Part shown: positions 1-9,730 of the stretch, in pieces
Numbering within the stretch: position 1 is the first letter of the stretch
How the letters are laid out: each line of letters starts with the position of its first letter
DNA from: Halorubrum sp. BOL3-1
Lineage (GTDB): Archaea > Halobacteriota > Halobacteria > Halobacteriales > Haloferacaceae
Direction: 5' to 3'
DNA: 64,000 nt
Assembly (NCBI RefSeq): GCF_004114375.1
Contig: NZ_CP034692.1
Coordinates: 372,001-436,000, forward strand
The notes under the pieces: model-generated
What the model saw: the letters and a program-made list of their open reading frames with translations, nothing else
What the model was told of the DNA's origin: nothing
The model's database searches: none
Position numbers and translations under genes: made by a program

Positions 1-36
1 GAATCGCGCGCGGTCGACGTGACCGCGCTGGGCTGA
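1..36 (+). CDS. C-terminal end of an upstream gene (partial)
   Basis: From base 1 a frame reads ESRAVDVTALG and then a TGA at 34-36. It fits the tail of a gene running into the window and converging on the minus-strand GH15 gene that ends 20 bases later. Eleven residues are too few to name a product, so this is an inference from frame and position. Confidence 0.35.
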   Translation, partial: ESRAVDVTALG

Positions 37-55
37 GCCGCGAGAGGAGAGCCGC

Positions 56-3000
56 CTACAGCCGGAGCCGCTCGACCGCGGTCCCGGCGGCTTCGAAGTC
101 GTCACCCGTCGCGGCCGCCACGACGACGGTGTCCGCGTCGGTCGCGGCGTCGAGGTCGACCGCGAACTCGCCGTCGGCGTCCGGAGTCGCGAGCGTCGAG
201 GTCTCCCGCGTGTGGACCGCCACGCGTTCGGCGTCCGTCTCGCCGGCGACGACGACCGCGTCCTCGACGAACTCGGCGGTCGCGGTCAGGTCGGGGCCCG
301 CCGGGCGGTCGCGCTCGACGTAGCGGTCGCGGACGACGGTCGGCGTCTCGACCGGCTCGCCCCCGTCGACACCGTGTGCCAGCCGAACGAAGCCGGCCAT
401 CGACCACGCGAGCGGGGTGGCCCCACCGGTCCCCTCGCCGAACTCCCAGCCGTACTTCGTCGGGTGTTCGCGGTCCCACACCTGCTCGGGTAACATTCGC
501 CCGGAGTTGCCGAACCCGGCCATCGTCTCCAAGAGCGTCTCCGGTTCGAGCGCCTCGTCGTCGGTCCCGCCGAAGGCGTCCGGGCTGTCGGCGCGGGCGC
601 GGAGCTCGTACTCGCCGCGCTCGCCGGTGAAGATCGGCCAGAGCCGCCCGCGGCCGTCGCCGGTCCCGGCCCAGGGCGCGCCGGGGTCACCGACCGCGAT
701 CTCCCCGTACGCGTCGCCGACGTACCGGTACCAGGCCGCGCCGTGAGGCGTGTCCACCCGGATCGAGTCGTCGACCACGGAGACGGAGTTGCGTATCACC
801 TCGTCGTCGGCGGGCTTGATCCCCAGCCGGACGAGTTCGAGGAACCCGCCGTCGACGATCTCCCGCTCGTCGTAGGTCGGGCCGTCGTTGGCGATCGTGC
901 GCGGGCGGCCCGAGTCGGGATCGCCGTCCGCGGTGACCCGGAGGTAGTACGGCGTCTCCCTGTGGCGGTCGGTGCCGGTCGACGTCGCGCACCACTCCTC
1001 GACGCGCGCGGTCCAGTCGTCCGCGAGCGCCAGCCGCGCGAGCGCGTCGGCGCGGAGCGAGTCCCTGTCGACCGCGTCGCCGTCGCGGTCGGCCTCCGCG
1101 AGCGCGAGTGCCGCGCCGGAGACCAGCCCGGCGATCTCCGCGGCGATACTCGACGGCGAGTAGCCGGCCTCCTCCTCCCAGCGTTCCTGGGCGGTCTCGG
1201 GACCGTTCCGGGCGATGTAATCGAGCGAGCGACTGACCTGGTCGTAGGTGTAGCCCGCCTCGTCCAACGTCACGCCGCGCTCGTACAGCTGCCAGGCCAT
1301 CACCGAGGGGAACCCGATGTTGTCCATCTGCTCGCCGCCCCACCGGGTCCGCCCGTCGATGTAGGTGTTCTGCGGGAGGAACCCGTCGTCGTCCTGCTGG
1401 GTGTTGTACAGGTACGCTAAGGCGTCGGCGCCCCGTTCGAGCTCGTCCATCTCGACGAGCGCCGTGAACACCTGGTAGAGGTCCCGAGACCAGACGAAGT
1501 TGTAGCCGTAGCCCCGGTCCTCCGCGGCGTACTCGGTCTCGCCCCACGGCACGGAGGGGCTGGCGATCCCCGCGCCGTCGTGGGCCTTGTCCTCGACGGC
1601 CGCCAACGTCATCAGCGCGAACCGGTACTGCGCGGCGAGGTCGGGGTCGTCCGCGACCGAGTCGGGCAGCTCGCGGCCCGCGAGCCACGCGCGCCACGTC
1701 TCGGCGTACGCCGCTGCGGCGTCGTCGAAGCCCCGCGCGAGCGCACCCTCGGCCTCTCCGAGGGCGGCCGCGGTGTCCGACGCCTCCGCGAACCCGAGCG
1801 CGACCGTGTCCGAGACCGCCTCGCCGCTGCCGACGAGACCGGAGAGGACGACGTTACCGACCGCCTCGTCCGACTCGGCGCCGCGCTCGCCGTCACCGAA
1901 CAGCGCGTCTGCCGCCTCGCCGCCGGCCGCGAGCGCGCTCGCCCAGTCGAAGCCGTCGCCGCTCGCCAACGCGAGCGCGTTATCGAACGGCTCGCCGTCG
2001 TCGTCGACGAGCTTGCCCGCGTCGCGGTCGGGGTCGTCCTTCCGCGCGAGCAGGTGCGCACCGCCGTCGCCCGCGACGCGCTCGGCGCGGTCGTCGGTCC
2101 CGACGTTGGCGATGGTGGCGTCGACGAGCGCGTACACGTCGTACTCGCGGCTCCCCTCGAAGCGGACGTCGGCGAGGATCGCGGTCCCGTCGGTGTCGAC
2201 CGCGTACTCGACCCTGATCGTCCAGCCGTGGCCGTGGCCGTCGCCGGTCTCGCGGACCGTCTGGACGTACGCGAGCGCGTCGTCGGCCGCCGGCTCGGTC
2301 GTCCGCTCGACCGTCTCGGTCGTCGCGACGTGGTCGGTCTCGTCGAAGGTGCGGACGGCGTACCCGGAGTCGGGGTCCGCGACGAGGAAGTCGAACGTCC
2401 GGACGTTCATCACGTCGATGCGGGGGAACCGCGCCTCGGTGAGCGCCCCTTCGGTGAGCGTGAACCACACCGGGACCGGCTCGTCGGTCTCGTAGTCGGC
2501 GGGCGTGCCGACGCCGAACTTCCGGCCGGTCGTCCAGTGGGGCGCGGCCTCGGGACCGGTCTCGCGGTCGTGCGGGACCGGGAGTTCGCCGTGGCTCGCG
2601 AGCGTCACCGTCGCGTCGATCCGGAGCGCGTGCGACCACGCGACGGGGGTCGCGCTGTCGAGGTCGCCGTCGTCGAACGCCTGCTCCGCGAACAGCCCCG
2701 CCTCGTTGACGAAGGGGCCGTCCGGCTCGCAGAGCGCGTACAGCTCGCGGGCGTCGGCGAACAGCGGGCCGGCGGCGCCGCCCCGACTCTCGACCACGCC
2801 CGCGAGCGTCGCCGCCGCGGTCGCCCCCCACAGGGTCGCGATCGACCACACCTTCGCGGCGCCCTGCTCGGCCGTGCGCCAGTCATCGCCGGCGAACCTG
2901 ACGAGCCCCTCGACGGCGGCGGTCTCGCGTCGGAGTGCGTCGATCGACCGTCTGACGTGCGTGTTGACGCGGTCGAGGAAGCGGTCGAACTCGCTCGCCG

Positions 3001-4792
3001 CGACGGGTTCGGCCGAGCCGGACCCGGCGCCGTCGGTGGCCGCAGTGTCGCCCGACGCGTCGTCGTCGGTCGCGTCACCGTCGGTCGGGTCGCCGTCGCC
3101 GCCCGCGGACTCCTCGTCGAGCAGCGCGGCGTACTCGGCGGCCGCGGTCGCGAGCGCGAAGGTGCTGGCGTCGGCGCGGGCGTCCCGACTCCCGTCGCTG
3201 GCGCGCTGGAGGAACCGTTCCGTCTCGGGGTTCCAGCGGGCGTCGAGACCTGACAGCGCCGCGTCCGCGGCGTCCGCGGCCTCGGCCCGGAGAGACTCGT
3301 CGACCGGGGCGCGCGCGACCGCGGCGAACGCCCGCAGGTACTCGGCGCCGGTGTGGGTGAACCGCCCCAAGGCGTTCTCCCAGCAGTTCTGACAGCGGCG
3401 GGGGAGCCCGTCGTCCTCGGTCGTTTCGAGGAGGAACTCGACGGCGTCGGCTATCGTCTCGTCGATCCGGTCGCGCCACTCGGACGGGAGGTCCGCCTCG
3501 CGGCGGAGCGTCGCGAGGAAGGCGACGACCGTGGCCGGCTGGTCGAGCTGGTCGTTCGGGCCGGGGGTCCCGTTCGCGCCCTCGATCCGGGCGTTCGCCC
3601 AGCCGGGCGCGACTTTCCCCGAGTCGGCCCACACCCGGTGGGGCCACGAGCCGTCGCCGTCCTGGGTCCGGCAGAAGAAGCTCGCGGCCGCGAGCAGCTC
3701 CTCGTCGGCGTCGAGGTCCAGCTCCTCGCTCGCGTCGAGCAGCGCGGTCGACACCGTCGCCTCGTCGCGGAACCACGTGTAGCCGTACCCGCCGGAGGTC
3801 GAGTAGAACGGGTCGAACTCGGGCGCGGCGATCCGGGCGCCGGACTCGGCCGTGAGCAGGTCGAGCGCGCGGAGGTCGCTCGCGATCACCGATCGGCGCG
3901 GGGCGTCCTCGGGGACGTCCGGTCCCCGGCCGTCCGCGGCCTCGCGGAGGCCGGCGGCGTCGGGGTAGGCGGTGGCGATGTTCGAGACCGCCTCGATGCG
4001 ACGCTGACGGTCTATCCCGTCGGTGAGCGCGTCCTTCGCGTCGTCGCCGGTGTCGCGCGCCGCCCGGCGGTCGACGACGGCGCGACCCGCGAGCGTGACG
4101 CGCTCGGTCCGTCCGTCGCGCTCGAACGGCGCTCTGACGACGACATCGGGGGTGAGCCGCGAGTCCTCGCGGCGGTCGATCTCGCCGCGGTGCGGGAAGC
4201 CGTCGTCGGCCTCGCCGAGCAGTTCCGGGATCGTCCGCAGCCGCTGACCGTGGGCGTTCGAGAGACCGGTGGAGGCGGTGAGGAAGTCGTGTTCCGTGCG
4301 GTGGTACACCTCGACGACGCCGCCGTCGTCGGGACCGGCCCCCTCGTGGAGCATGTTTCCGACGCGGCCCTCGACCATGTCGGGCGAGAAGGCGTATGCG
4401 GCGACGAGTTCGGCGTCTGCCGGGGGCGAGCCGCGGAGTTCGACGTGGGTGAGGTGCGTGTCGCTCACGACGAGGTCGAACTGGTGGATCGTGTAGCGGC
4501 CGGCGTCGTACTCGGTCTCGACCAAGGGCGTGTCGCCGTCGTAGTGCTGGCGGGTCGTCTCTAGGTCGTCGAACCAGCGGACGCCGCGCCCGGCGGTGAT
4601 CCCCATTCGGAGGCGGTCGGCGCCGCCGACCTCGGAGAGAGAGTACGAACAGTCGTGGACGGTCCCGTCCGGCCCGACGTGGACGAGTCGGCCGTCGTCG
4701 CCGGTGAACGCGCCGGCGGTCATCGAGTGTTCCGCCGGGTAGCGGTCCCCACGCCGACGTTCGTGCTCCGTGAGGGCGGTACGCAGTCGCAT
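56..4792 (-). CDS. Two-module GH15 glucoamylase (glucan 1,4-alpha-glucosidase)
   Basis: Predicted 1,578-residue enzyme releasing glucose from alpha-glucan ends. Two GH15-type units are fused. Unit 1 (about 1-740) has SGGYGYTWFRDEATV near 325-340, NCWENALGRFTHTGAEYL with a likely general acid E472, and AEQ with a likely base E642. Unit 2 (about 745-1578) begins with a glucodextranase-like beta domain (TTGRKFGVGTP) and then a barrel with YNFVWSRDLYQVF, RWEEEAGYSP (acid among E1206-E1208) and MLPEQVWD (base E1436). The ATG at 4792 is chosen because a TATA-like CTTTTA lies about 28 nt upstream; the frame stays open further upstream but that is antisense to the next gene. Most GH15 enzymes have one unit, so this is double length. 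Large cga-type proteins are known in haloarchaea. No signal peptide is seen, so it probably acts in the cytoplasm on stored or imported glucan. Confidence 0.88.
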   Translation of the reverse strand: MRLRTALTEHERRRGDRYPAEHSMTAGAFTGDDGRLVHVGPDGTVHDCSYSLSEVGGADRLRMGITAGRGVRWFDDLETTRQHYDGDTPLVETEYDAGRYTIHQFDLVVSDTHLTHVELRGSPPADAELVAAYAFSPDMVEGRVGNMLHEGAGPDDGGVVEVYHRTEHDFLTASTGLSNAHGQRLRTIPELLGEADDGFPHRGEIDRREDSRLTPDVVVRAPFERDGRTERVTLAGRAVVDRRAARDTGDDAKDALTDGIDRQRRIEAVSNIATAYPDAAGLREAADGRGPDVPEDAPRRSVIASDLRALDLLTAESGARIAAPEFDPFYSTSGGYGYTWFRDEATVSTALLDASEELDLDADEELLAAASFFCRTQDGDGSWPHRVWADSGKVAPGWANARIEGANGTPGPNDQLDQPATVVAFLATLRREADLPSEWRDRIDETIADAVEFLLETTEDDGLPRRCQNCWENALGRFTHTGAEYLRAFAAVARAPVDESLRAEAADAADAALSGLDARWNPETERFLQRASDGSRDARADASTFALATAAAEYAALLDEESAGGDGDPTDGDATDDDASGDTAATDGAGSGSAEPVAASEFDRFLDRVNTHVRRSIDALRRETAAVEGLVRFAGDDWRTAEQGAAKVWSIATLWGATAAATLAGVVESRGGAAGPLFADARELYALCEPDGPFVNEAGLFAEQAFDDGDLDSATPVAWSHALRIDATVTLASHGELPVPHDRETGPEAAPHWTTGRKFGVGTPADYETDEPVPVWFTLTEGALTEARFPRIDVMNVRTFDFLVADPDSGYAVRTFDETDHVATTETVERTTEPAADDALAYVQTVRETGDGHGHGWTIRVEYAVDTDGTAILADVRFEGSREYDVYALVDATIANVGTDDRAERVAGDGGAHLLARKDDPDRDAGKLVDDDGEPFDNALALASGDGFDWASALAAGGEAADALFGDGERGAESDEAVGNVVLSGLVGSGEAVSDTVALGFAEASDTAAALGEAEGALARGFDDAAAAYAETWRAWLAGRELPDSVADDPDLAAQYRFALMTLAAVEDKAHDGAGIASPSVPWGETEYAAEDRGYGYNFVWSRDLYQVFTALVEMDELERGADALAYLYNTQQDDDGFLPQNTYIDGRTRWGGEQMDNIGFPSVMAWQLYERGVTLDEAGYTYDQVSRSLDYIARNGPETAQERWEEEAGYSPSSIAAEIAGLVSGAALALAEADRDGDAVDRDSLRADALARLALADDWTARVEEWCATSTGTDRHRETPYYLRVTADGDPDSGRPRTIANDGPTYDEREIVDGGFLELVRLGIKPADDEVIRNSVSVVDDSIRVDTPHGAAWYRYVGDAYGEIAVGDPGAPWAGTGDGRGRLWPIFTGERGEYELRARADSPDAFGGTDDEALEPETLLETMAGFGNSGRMLPEQVWDREHPTKYGWEFGEGTGGATPLAWSMAGFVRLAHGVDGGEPVETPTVVRDRYVERDRPAGPDLTATAEFVEDAVVVAGETDAERVAVHTRETSTLATPDADGEFAVDLDAATDADTVVVAAATGDDFEAAGTAVERLRL

Positions 4793-4957
4793 ACGCGTCC
4801 TGCGCCTGCCGGAGTAAAAGCCTTGACGACCGCGGCCGAAGCGGATTCGGGGCGCGGAGAGACCGGCCGGGACGGGGAGGTCCGGCCGGGACGCGGCGGC
4901 GCCGTCGACACCGAAACAAGAGCAACACCGAAGGCCCCGGGCGTCGATTGTCATCAC
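4793..4957. promoter_or_regulatory. Divergent promoter region between GH15 and GH13 genes
   Basis: The 165-base gap separates two divergent glucan-degrading genes. Read on the minus strand, GGCTTTTACTCC (4814-4825) is a good haloarchaeal TATA element about 28 nt before the GH15 ATG, which predicts a leaderless transcript. No equally clear TATA is seen for the plus-strand gene. A shared regulator is plausible, but no operator repeat could be recognised. Confidence 0.5.
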
Positions 4958-7057
4958 ATGTACCACCCCGGACCCCCGCGCTTCCTCACGACCGGCGAAC
5001 GGACGGAGTTGGCGCCGAGAGACCCGAACCCGGACGCCGCGTACGCGTGGCGCGTCGCCGACGCGCCCCTGGACAGCGAGGCGACCGTCGGCAACGCGCC
5101 CGTGACCGAGTTCACCCCGGACGTCCCGGGGCGCTACCTGATCGGACTCGACGCCCCGGACGGCGACCACCTCCTCACGGTCCGGGCGTTCGCCGCGAGC
5201 TACGAGGGCGTCGATGTCGCCGGCGGGAGCGGCACCGAGATACGCGACCGCGACGCGGACGGCGCGCCGGTCGACTACGCCGCCCAGGAACGGCACGAGG
5301 GGGTGGGCAGACCGCGCGTTCGGGTGGACGCGAGCGTCGCGTTCGACGGCGGCGATTCGGCGGGAGAGCGCGCGGGCGAGGCGGTGTTCACCGCGGTCCC
5401 GACGCCGAACCCGGACTCCGCGCTCGACGCCGCGGACCTCTCGGTGACGTTCGTCGTCGACGACCGCGACGTCGGGAGCGCGGTCGCGGCGGGACGCACG
5501 AACCCCCGGGACGCGCTCGACGTGAGCGAGGACGGCCGCGAGCTCCGCGTGCCCCTTGACGCGGTGCCGGACCGCCTCCGGGTCCACGCCGTCGCGGTGG
5601 CGAGGGACCCGGGCGCGGACCCGCGTGTCGGCGTCGCCGACGCGGCCGCGGTCGAACGCGCCGACGAGGGGAAATCGGCGGTCGACGACGCGGGCGGAGA
5701 GGCGATTTTGACGCCGGAGACGCCCGAGTTCGAGACCCGGCGGCTCAACGATCCCCCCGAGTGGACCCGGGACGCCTCGGTCTACGAGGTGTTCGTCCGG
5801 ACCTTCGCGGACGCCGACGAGGGGGCGGCGTTCGACGCCATCGCGGAGCGGATCCCGCGGATCGCGGACCTCGGCGTCGACACGCTGTGGCTCACGCCGG
5901 TCCTCGGCCACGACGGGAAGCCGCACGGCTACAACATCGTCGACTTCTTCGACACCGCCGACGACCTCGGTGACCGCGAGGAGTTCGAGGCGCTCGTCGA
6001 GACCGCCCACGACCACGGGTTGCGCGTCCTCTTCGACTTCGTCGCCAACCACACCGCACGCGACCACGAGTGGTTCGAGGACGCCTATCGGAATCCCGAC
6101 TCGCCGTACCGCGACCGCTACGAGTGGCAGGCGTCGGGCGAGCCGGACACCTACTTCGACTGGGAACTGATCGCGAACCTGAACCACGCGAACCTCGACG
6201 TGCGGCGGTTCCTGCTGGACGTGATAGACGAGTGGGCGCCGCTCGTCGACGGGTTCCGGTGCGACATGGCGTGGGCGGTGCCGGACTCGTTCTGGCGCGA
6301 GCTGCGCGACCGGGTGAAGGACCTCGACCGGGAGTTCCTCCTGATGGACGAGACGATCCCGTACATCCCCGGGTTTCACGAGGGGATGTTCGACGTCCAC
6401 TTCGACGCGACGCTGTACTTCCAGCTCCGGCAGGTGGGCCGGGGGGCGGAGCCGGCGAGCACCGTCCTCGACGCGGTCGACCAGCGCGCGGAGATCGGGT
6501 TCCCCGACCACGCGGAGTTCCTCCAGTACATCGAGAACCACGACGAGACGCGCTACCGCGTCGAGTGCGGCGACGCCGCCGCGGCGGCCGCGGGCGCGGC
6601 GATCATGACCCTGCCGGGCGTCCCGATGGTGTACGCCGGCCAGGAGATCGGCCAGCGCGGCCGCCGGGACGCGATCGCGTGGGAGAACGCGCGCGAGGAG
6701 GTCCGCGACCGCTACGAGCGGCTGCTCGCGACCCGGCGGGACCACCCGGCGCTCGGCCCGGACGGCGACCTCTCCCGCGTCGACTACCACGTCGCCAGCG
6801 GCGACCTCTCCGAACGACCCGTCGTCGCCACCGGCGATGTCCACCCCGAAGACGTCGTCGCGTTCCGCCGGAACGGCGAGGACGAGAACCTCCTCGTCGT
6901 CCTCAACTTCGCGCCCGACGACGCCAGCGTCGCGGCCGACGTCGCCCACGGCGACCGCGACCTGGTCACCGGCGAGCGGCGCGTCGTCGAGGACGCCGAC
7001 GGGACCGAGCGGCTCCGCGTCGACGACGTGACCGTGGTGCCGGTCGCGGAGCGATGA
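4958..7057 (+). CDS. GH13 alpha-amylase family glycosidase
   Basis: A 699-residue enzyme expected to hydrolyse alpha-1,4-glucosidic bonds of maltodextrin or glycogen fragments. The N-terminal ~270 residues are a beta-rich, acidic region. The TIM barrel starts at about 270 with DASVYEVFVRTFADADEGA. GH13 signatures are all present: FDFVANHTARDH (region I), DGFRCDMAW with nucleophile D436, MDETIP with acid E465, and YIENHDETRY with H528/D529. The ATG at 4958 is the first in frame that gives this N-terminus; an earlier in-frame ATG would overlap the divergent GH15 promoter. The stop overlaps the next gene's start by ATGA, so the two are cotranscribed. The exact specificity (amylase, neopullulanase or cyclomaltodextrinase) cannot be fixed by eye. 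Confidence 0.9.
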   Translation: MYHPGPPRFLTTGERTELAPRDPNPDAAYAWRVADAPLDSEATVGNAPVTEFTPDVPGRYLIGLDAPDGDHLLTVRAFAASYEGVDVAGGSGTEIRDRDADGAPVDYAAQERHEGVGRPRVRVDASVAFDGGDSAGERAGEAVFTAVPTPNPDSALDAADLSVTFVVDDRDVGSAVAAGRTNPRDALDVSEDGRELRVPLDAVPDRLRVHAVAVARDPGADPRVGVADAAAVERADEGKSAVDDAGGEAILTPETPEFETRRLNDPPEWTRDASVYEVFVRTFADADEGAAFDAIAERIPRIADLGVDTLWLTPVLGHDGKPHGYNIVDFFDTADDLGDREEFEALVETAHDHGLRVLFDFVANHTARDHEWFEDAYRNPDSPYRDRYEWQASGEPDTYFDWELIANLNHANLDVRRFLLDVIDEWAPLVDGFRCDMAWAVPDSFWRELRDRVKDLDREFLLMDETIPYIPGFHEGMFDVHFDATLYFQLRQVGRGAEPASTVLDAVDQRAEIGFPDHAEFLQYIENHDETRYRVECGDAAAAAAGAAIMTLPGVPMVYAGQEIGQRGRRDAIAWENAREEVRDRYERLLATRRDHPALGPDGDLSRVDYHVASGDLSERPVVATGDVHPEDVVAFRRNGEDENLLVVLNFAPDDASVAADVAHGDRDLVTGERRVVEDADGTERLRVDDVTVVPVAER

Positions 7058-9681
7058 GCGACGGAAACGGCGGGGGCGGTCCCGCACGCCTCTCGGACGC
7101 GACCGCGACGCTCGTCGAGGAGTGTCGGCGCGACAGAGAGGCGGCAGAGGACCGGTTCGCGGCCGCGCGGTCGATCGCGCGCCGGCTCGGCGCACACCCG
7201 ATCCGCCCCGACGGGGCCGACCCCGAGACCGACCCGCCGGAGGGCGTCGAGTTCGGCTTCTGGACGCCCGACCTCGTCGAGGCGAGCGTCCCGGCCGAAG
7301 ACGTCCGGCTGGAGCTTTTCACTCCGGTCGCGGAGCGAGACGGGCACGCGAGCGGCGACGATCGGGGCGGCTCCCCGATCGACCCCGGCCGCGACGACCT
7401 GCGCGACGCGGCGTTTCGGATCGACCGGCTCCCGGTCGAGCGCGACGGCGAGTTCCACTGGGTCGCCGTCGAGGACGTCCCGGTCGGGACGGCGAACCGG
7501 CTCGGCGCGCTCTATCAGCTCGTCGCTCCGGACCCCGACGGCGAGGGCTACCGGACCGTCCGCGACCCGCTGGCGTACTCGGTCCCCTTCGGGGCGTTCG
7601 CGCCCGCCGAGGTCTACGACTGGCCGCGGCTCGACGCGACCCGGCCCGACCGCGACCACTTCGCCGCGCTCGGTACCGACGACGAGCCGCTGTCGACGAC
7701 CGACGACGAGGGGCTCCCTCGCGTCGACCCCGCGACGAGCATACTGGAGATCCACCCCGGCACGTCGACCGAGGAGGGGTCGCTCGGCGCGCTCGCGCGA
7801 CGGTTCCGGCGGATAGGCGGGAAGATCGCGGCCGGCGAGCCGCTCGACCCCCACGAACGCAACTACGCCGGCTACGACGCGGTCCAGCTGATGCCCGTCG
7901 AGCCGCTCACGCAGGCGTACGGCCGGCAGTGGTACTGGCGGCCGGGCGGGGTCGAGAGCGCCGACGAGGGGGACGGGACCGACGGCGACGACGCCCTCGA
8001 CCGCGGCGCCGACGCGGCGGTCGCGACGGTCGGCGTGAAGCGCCCGGAGCAGACGAACTGGGGGTACGATATTGTCGTGAGCGGGTTCTCGGCCGCGAAC
8101 CCCGCGATACTGGAGACGGGGCGCCCCGACGAGCTTGTCGAGTTCGTCTCGGCCTGCCACGCGATGCCGGACCCGGTCCGGGTCGTCTTCGACGTCGCGT
8201 TGGGGCACGCCGACGAGGCCGCCGCGGAGCTGCTCCCCGACCCCTTCTTCGAGGGACCGGGAATGTACGGCCTCCACCTCGACTACCGCCAGCCCGTCGT
8301 GCGGGCGGTCATCCTCGAACTCCAGCGCCGGAAGGCGAACTTCGGCGCGGACGGGGTCCGGATCGACGGGGCGCAGGACTTCACCTACCACGACCCCGAG
8401 TCGGGTGAGCGAGTCCACGACGACGCGTTCCTCGCCGAGATGGACCGGGTGACCCACGAGGTGGCCGGGACCGAGTACCGACCGTGGATGATCTACGAGG
8501 ACGGGCGACCGTGGCCGCGCGAGGACTGGGAACTGGCGTCGACCTATCGGACGCTGATCGACGAGCACTCCCACGCGTTCCAGTGGTCGCCGGTGACGTT
8601 CGCGCACAACAAGCCCGCGCTTCTCACCTTCTGGGCGACGAAGTGGTGGCGGATGCGCGAGGTCGGAGAGTTCGGGAGCCGGTGGATCACCGGCGTCGCC
8701 AACCACGACACGCTGCGGCGCGGGTCGCAGGTCGAGGTGACGGACGACTGGGGCGGCGAGCCGATCAACCCGTACCTCGCGGACACTCCCCGAGAGACGA
8801 TCCGCGAGGCGTACGACAGCCCGGCCGCGCTCGTCTGGTTCCACGTCGCGATGCCGGGCGTCCCGATGGACTTCCTCCACGCCAACTACCGGGCGCCGTG
8901 GGGGTTCGTCCGCGACACCGACCCGACTTGGAACGTGAAGGTCGTCGCCGAGGAGGCGGCGTGGATAGACTGGCACCTCCCGGAGGGACCGCTCGCGGAC
9001 GCCGACGGCTCCGGCGACGCCTTCCCCCGACTACGTGCGCTCGGATTCGCGACCAAGTCCGAGCTGAAGGCGTTCGCGACGACGCTCGCGTCGCTCGTGG
9101 AGGCGACCGACTACGACGTCGACCTGATCGCCGAGCTGCTGTCCGTGGCGGGGACGGCGTACGACCCGGACGGACGCGGAGACGCCCTCGGCCCCGACGA
9201 CCTCCAGCGCTTCTCGTTCGCGTGGAGCGCGGACGTGGCCGACTACCTCGTCCTCGACCGGTGGACAGACACGCAGGGCGAGACGCGAACCGCGTTCGAC
9301 CGCGCGGTCCGGGAGTTCCGGCGGGAACGACCCTGGCTCCGCGCCGACGTCGACCCCGACCGCGGCGAGGCGTTCGGGTACCGTCACCCGACCGAGGGGA
9401 CCGTGCTGTACGAGGCGTGCCGGCGCGCGCCGGACGGCGACGAGACGCTTCTCGTCGCCTGTAACGTCGAGGGGACGCCCGTCGAGGCGTCGCCCGGGGG
9501 CGTGTCGGTCGACCTCGACGGCGCGGCGGGCGCGCCCGCCGAGGACGAACGGACGGGGGGTGACTGGACCGTCGCGCTCGCCGCCCCGGAGGTCGCCGCC
9601 GAGGGGGGCGACGACGCGGCGGCCGACGAGTCGGTCACGCTCGCGACCGCCGACGCGATCGCGTGGCGGCGAACAGAGTAG
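7054..9681 (+). CDS. GH13-clan hydrolase, glucosylglycerol hydrolase-like (GghA)
   Basis: An 875-residue protein whose barrel carries a GH13 triad: FGADGVRIDGAQDF (nucleophile D438), WMIYEDGRPWP (acid E482) and VANHDTLRRGS (H551/D552). Signatures NYAGYDAVQLMPVEPL and FWATKWWRMREVGEFG, and the overall length, match the glucosylglycerol hydrolase family known from cyanobacteria (Slr1670) as I recall it. If that is right, the substrate would be glucosylglycerol or a related glucoside such as sucrose or glucosylglycerate. Its start overlaps the upstream GH13 stop (ATGA) and malQ follows after 49 bases, which ties it to glucan turnover. An acidic insertion of about 20 residues near 305-330 is halophile-specific. 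The family call is moderate; the glycoside hydrolase call is firm. Confidence 0.72.
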   Translation: MSDGNGGGGPARLSDATATLVEECRRDREAAEDRFAAARSIARRLGAHPIRPDGADPETDPPEGVEFGFWTPDLVEASVPAEDVRLELFTPVAERDGHASGDDRGGSPIDPGRDDLRDAAFRIDRLPVERDGEFHWVAVEDVPVGTANRLGALYQLVAPDPDGEGYRTVRDPLAYSVPFGAFAPAEVYDWPRLDATRPDRDHFAALGTDDEPLSTTDDEGLPRVDPATSILEIHPGTSTEEGSLGALARRFRRIGGKIAAGEPLDPHERNYAGYDAVQLMPVEPLTQAYGRQWYWRPGGVESADEGDGTDGDDALDRGADAAVATVGVKRPEQTNWGYDIVVSGFSAANPAILETGRPDELVEFVSACHAMPDPVRVVFDVALGHADEAAAELLPDPFFEGPGMYGLHLDYRQPVVRAVILELQRRKANFGADGVRIDGAQDFTYHDPESGERVHDDAFLAEMDRVTHEVAGTEYRPWMIYEDGRPWPREDWELASTYRTLIDEHSHAFQWSPVTFAHNKPALLTFWATKWWRMREVGEFGSRWITGVANHDTLRRGSQVEVTDDWGGEPINPYLADTPRETIREAYDSPAALVWFHVAMPGVPMDFLHANYRAPWGFVRDTDPTWNVKVVAEEAAWIDWHLPEGPLADADGSGDAFPRLRALGFATKSELKAFATTLASLVEATDYDVDLIAELLSVAGTAYDPDGRGDALGPDDLQRFSFAWSADVADYLVLDRWTDTQGETRTAFDRAVREFRRERPWLRADVDPDRGEAFGYRHPTEGTVLYEACRRAPDGDETLLVACNVEGTPVEASPGGVSVDLDGAAGAPAEDERTGGDWTVALAAPEVAAEGGDDAAADESVTLATADAIAWRRTE

Positions 9682-9730
9682 GGCGGTCCCGGACGCAACG
9701 CTTGAGTCGGTGGGGGTCGCAGGGGAGCGT

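Noticed and set aside
56-7195. A single 2,379-codon open frame on the minus strand
   Set aside because: Only the part up to 4792 has protein-family features; the rest is antisense to the GH13 genes. High-GC DNA leaves such frames open.
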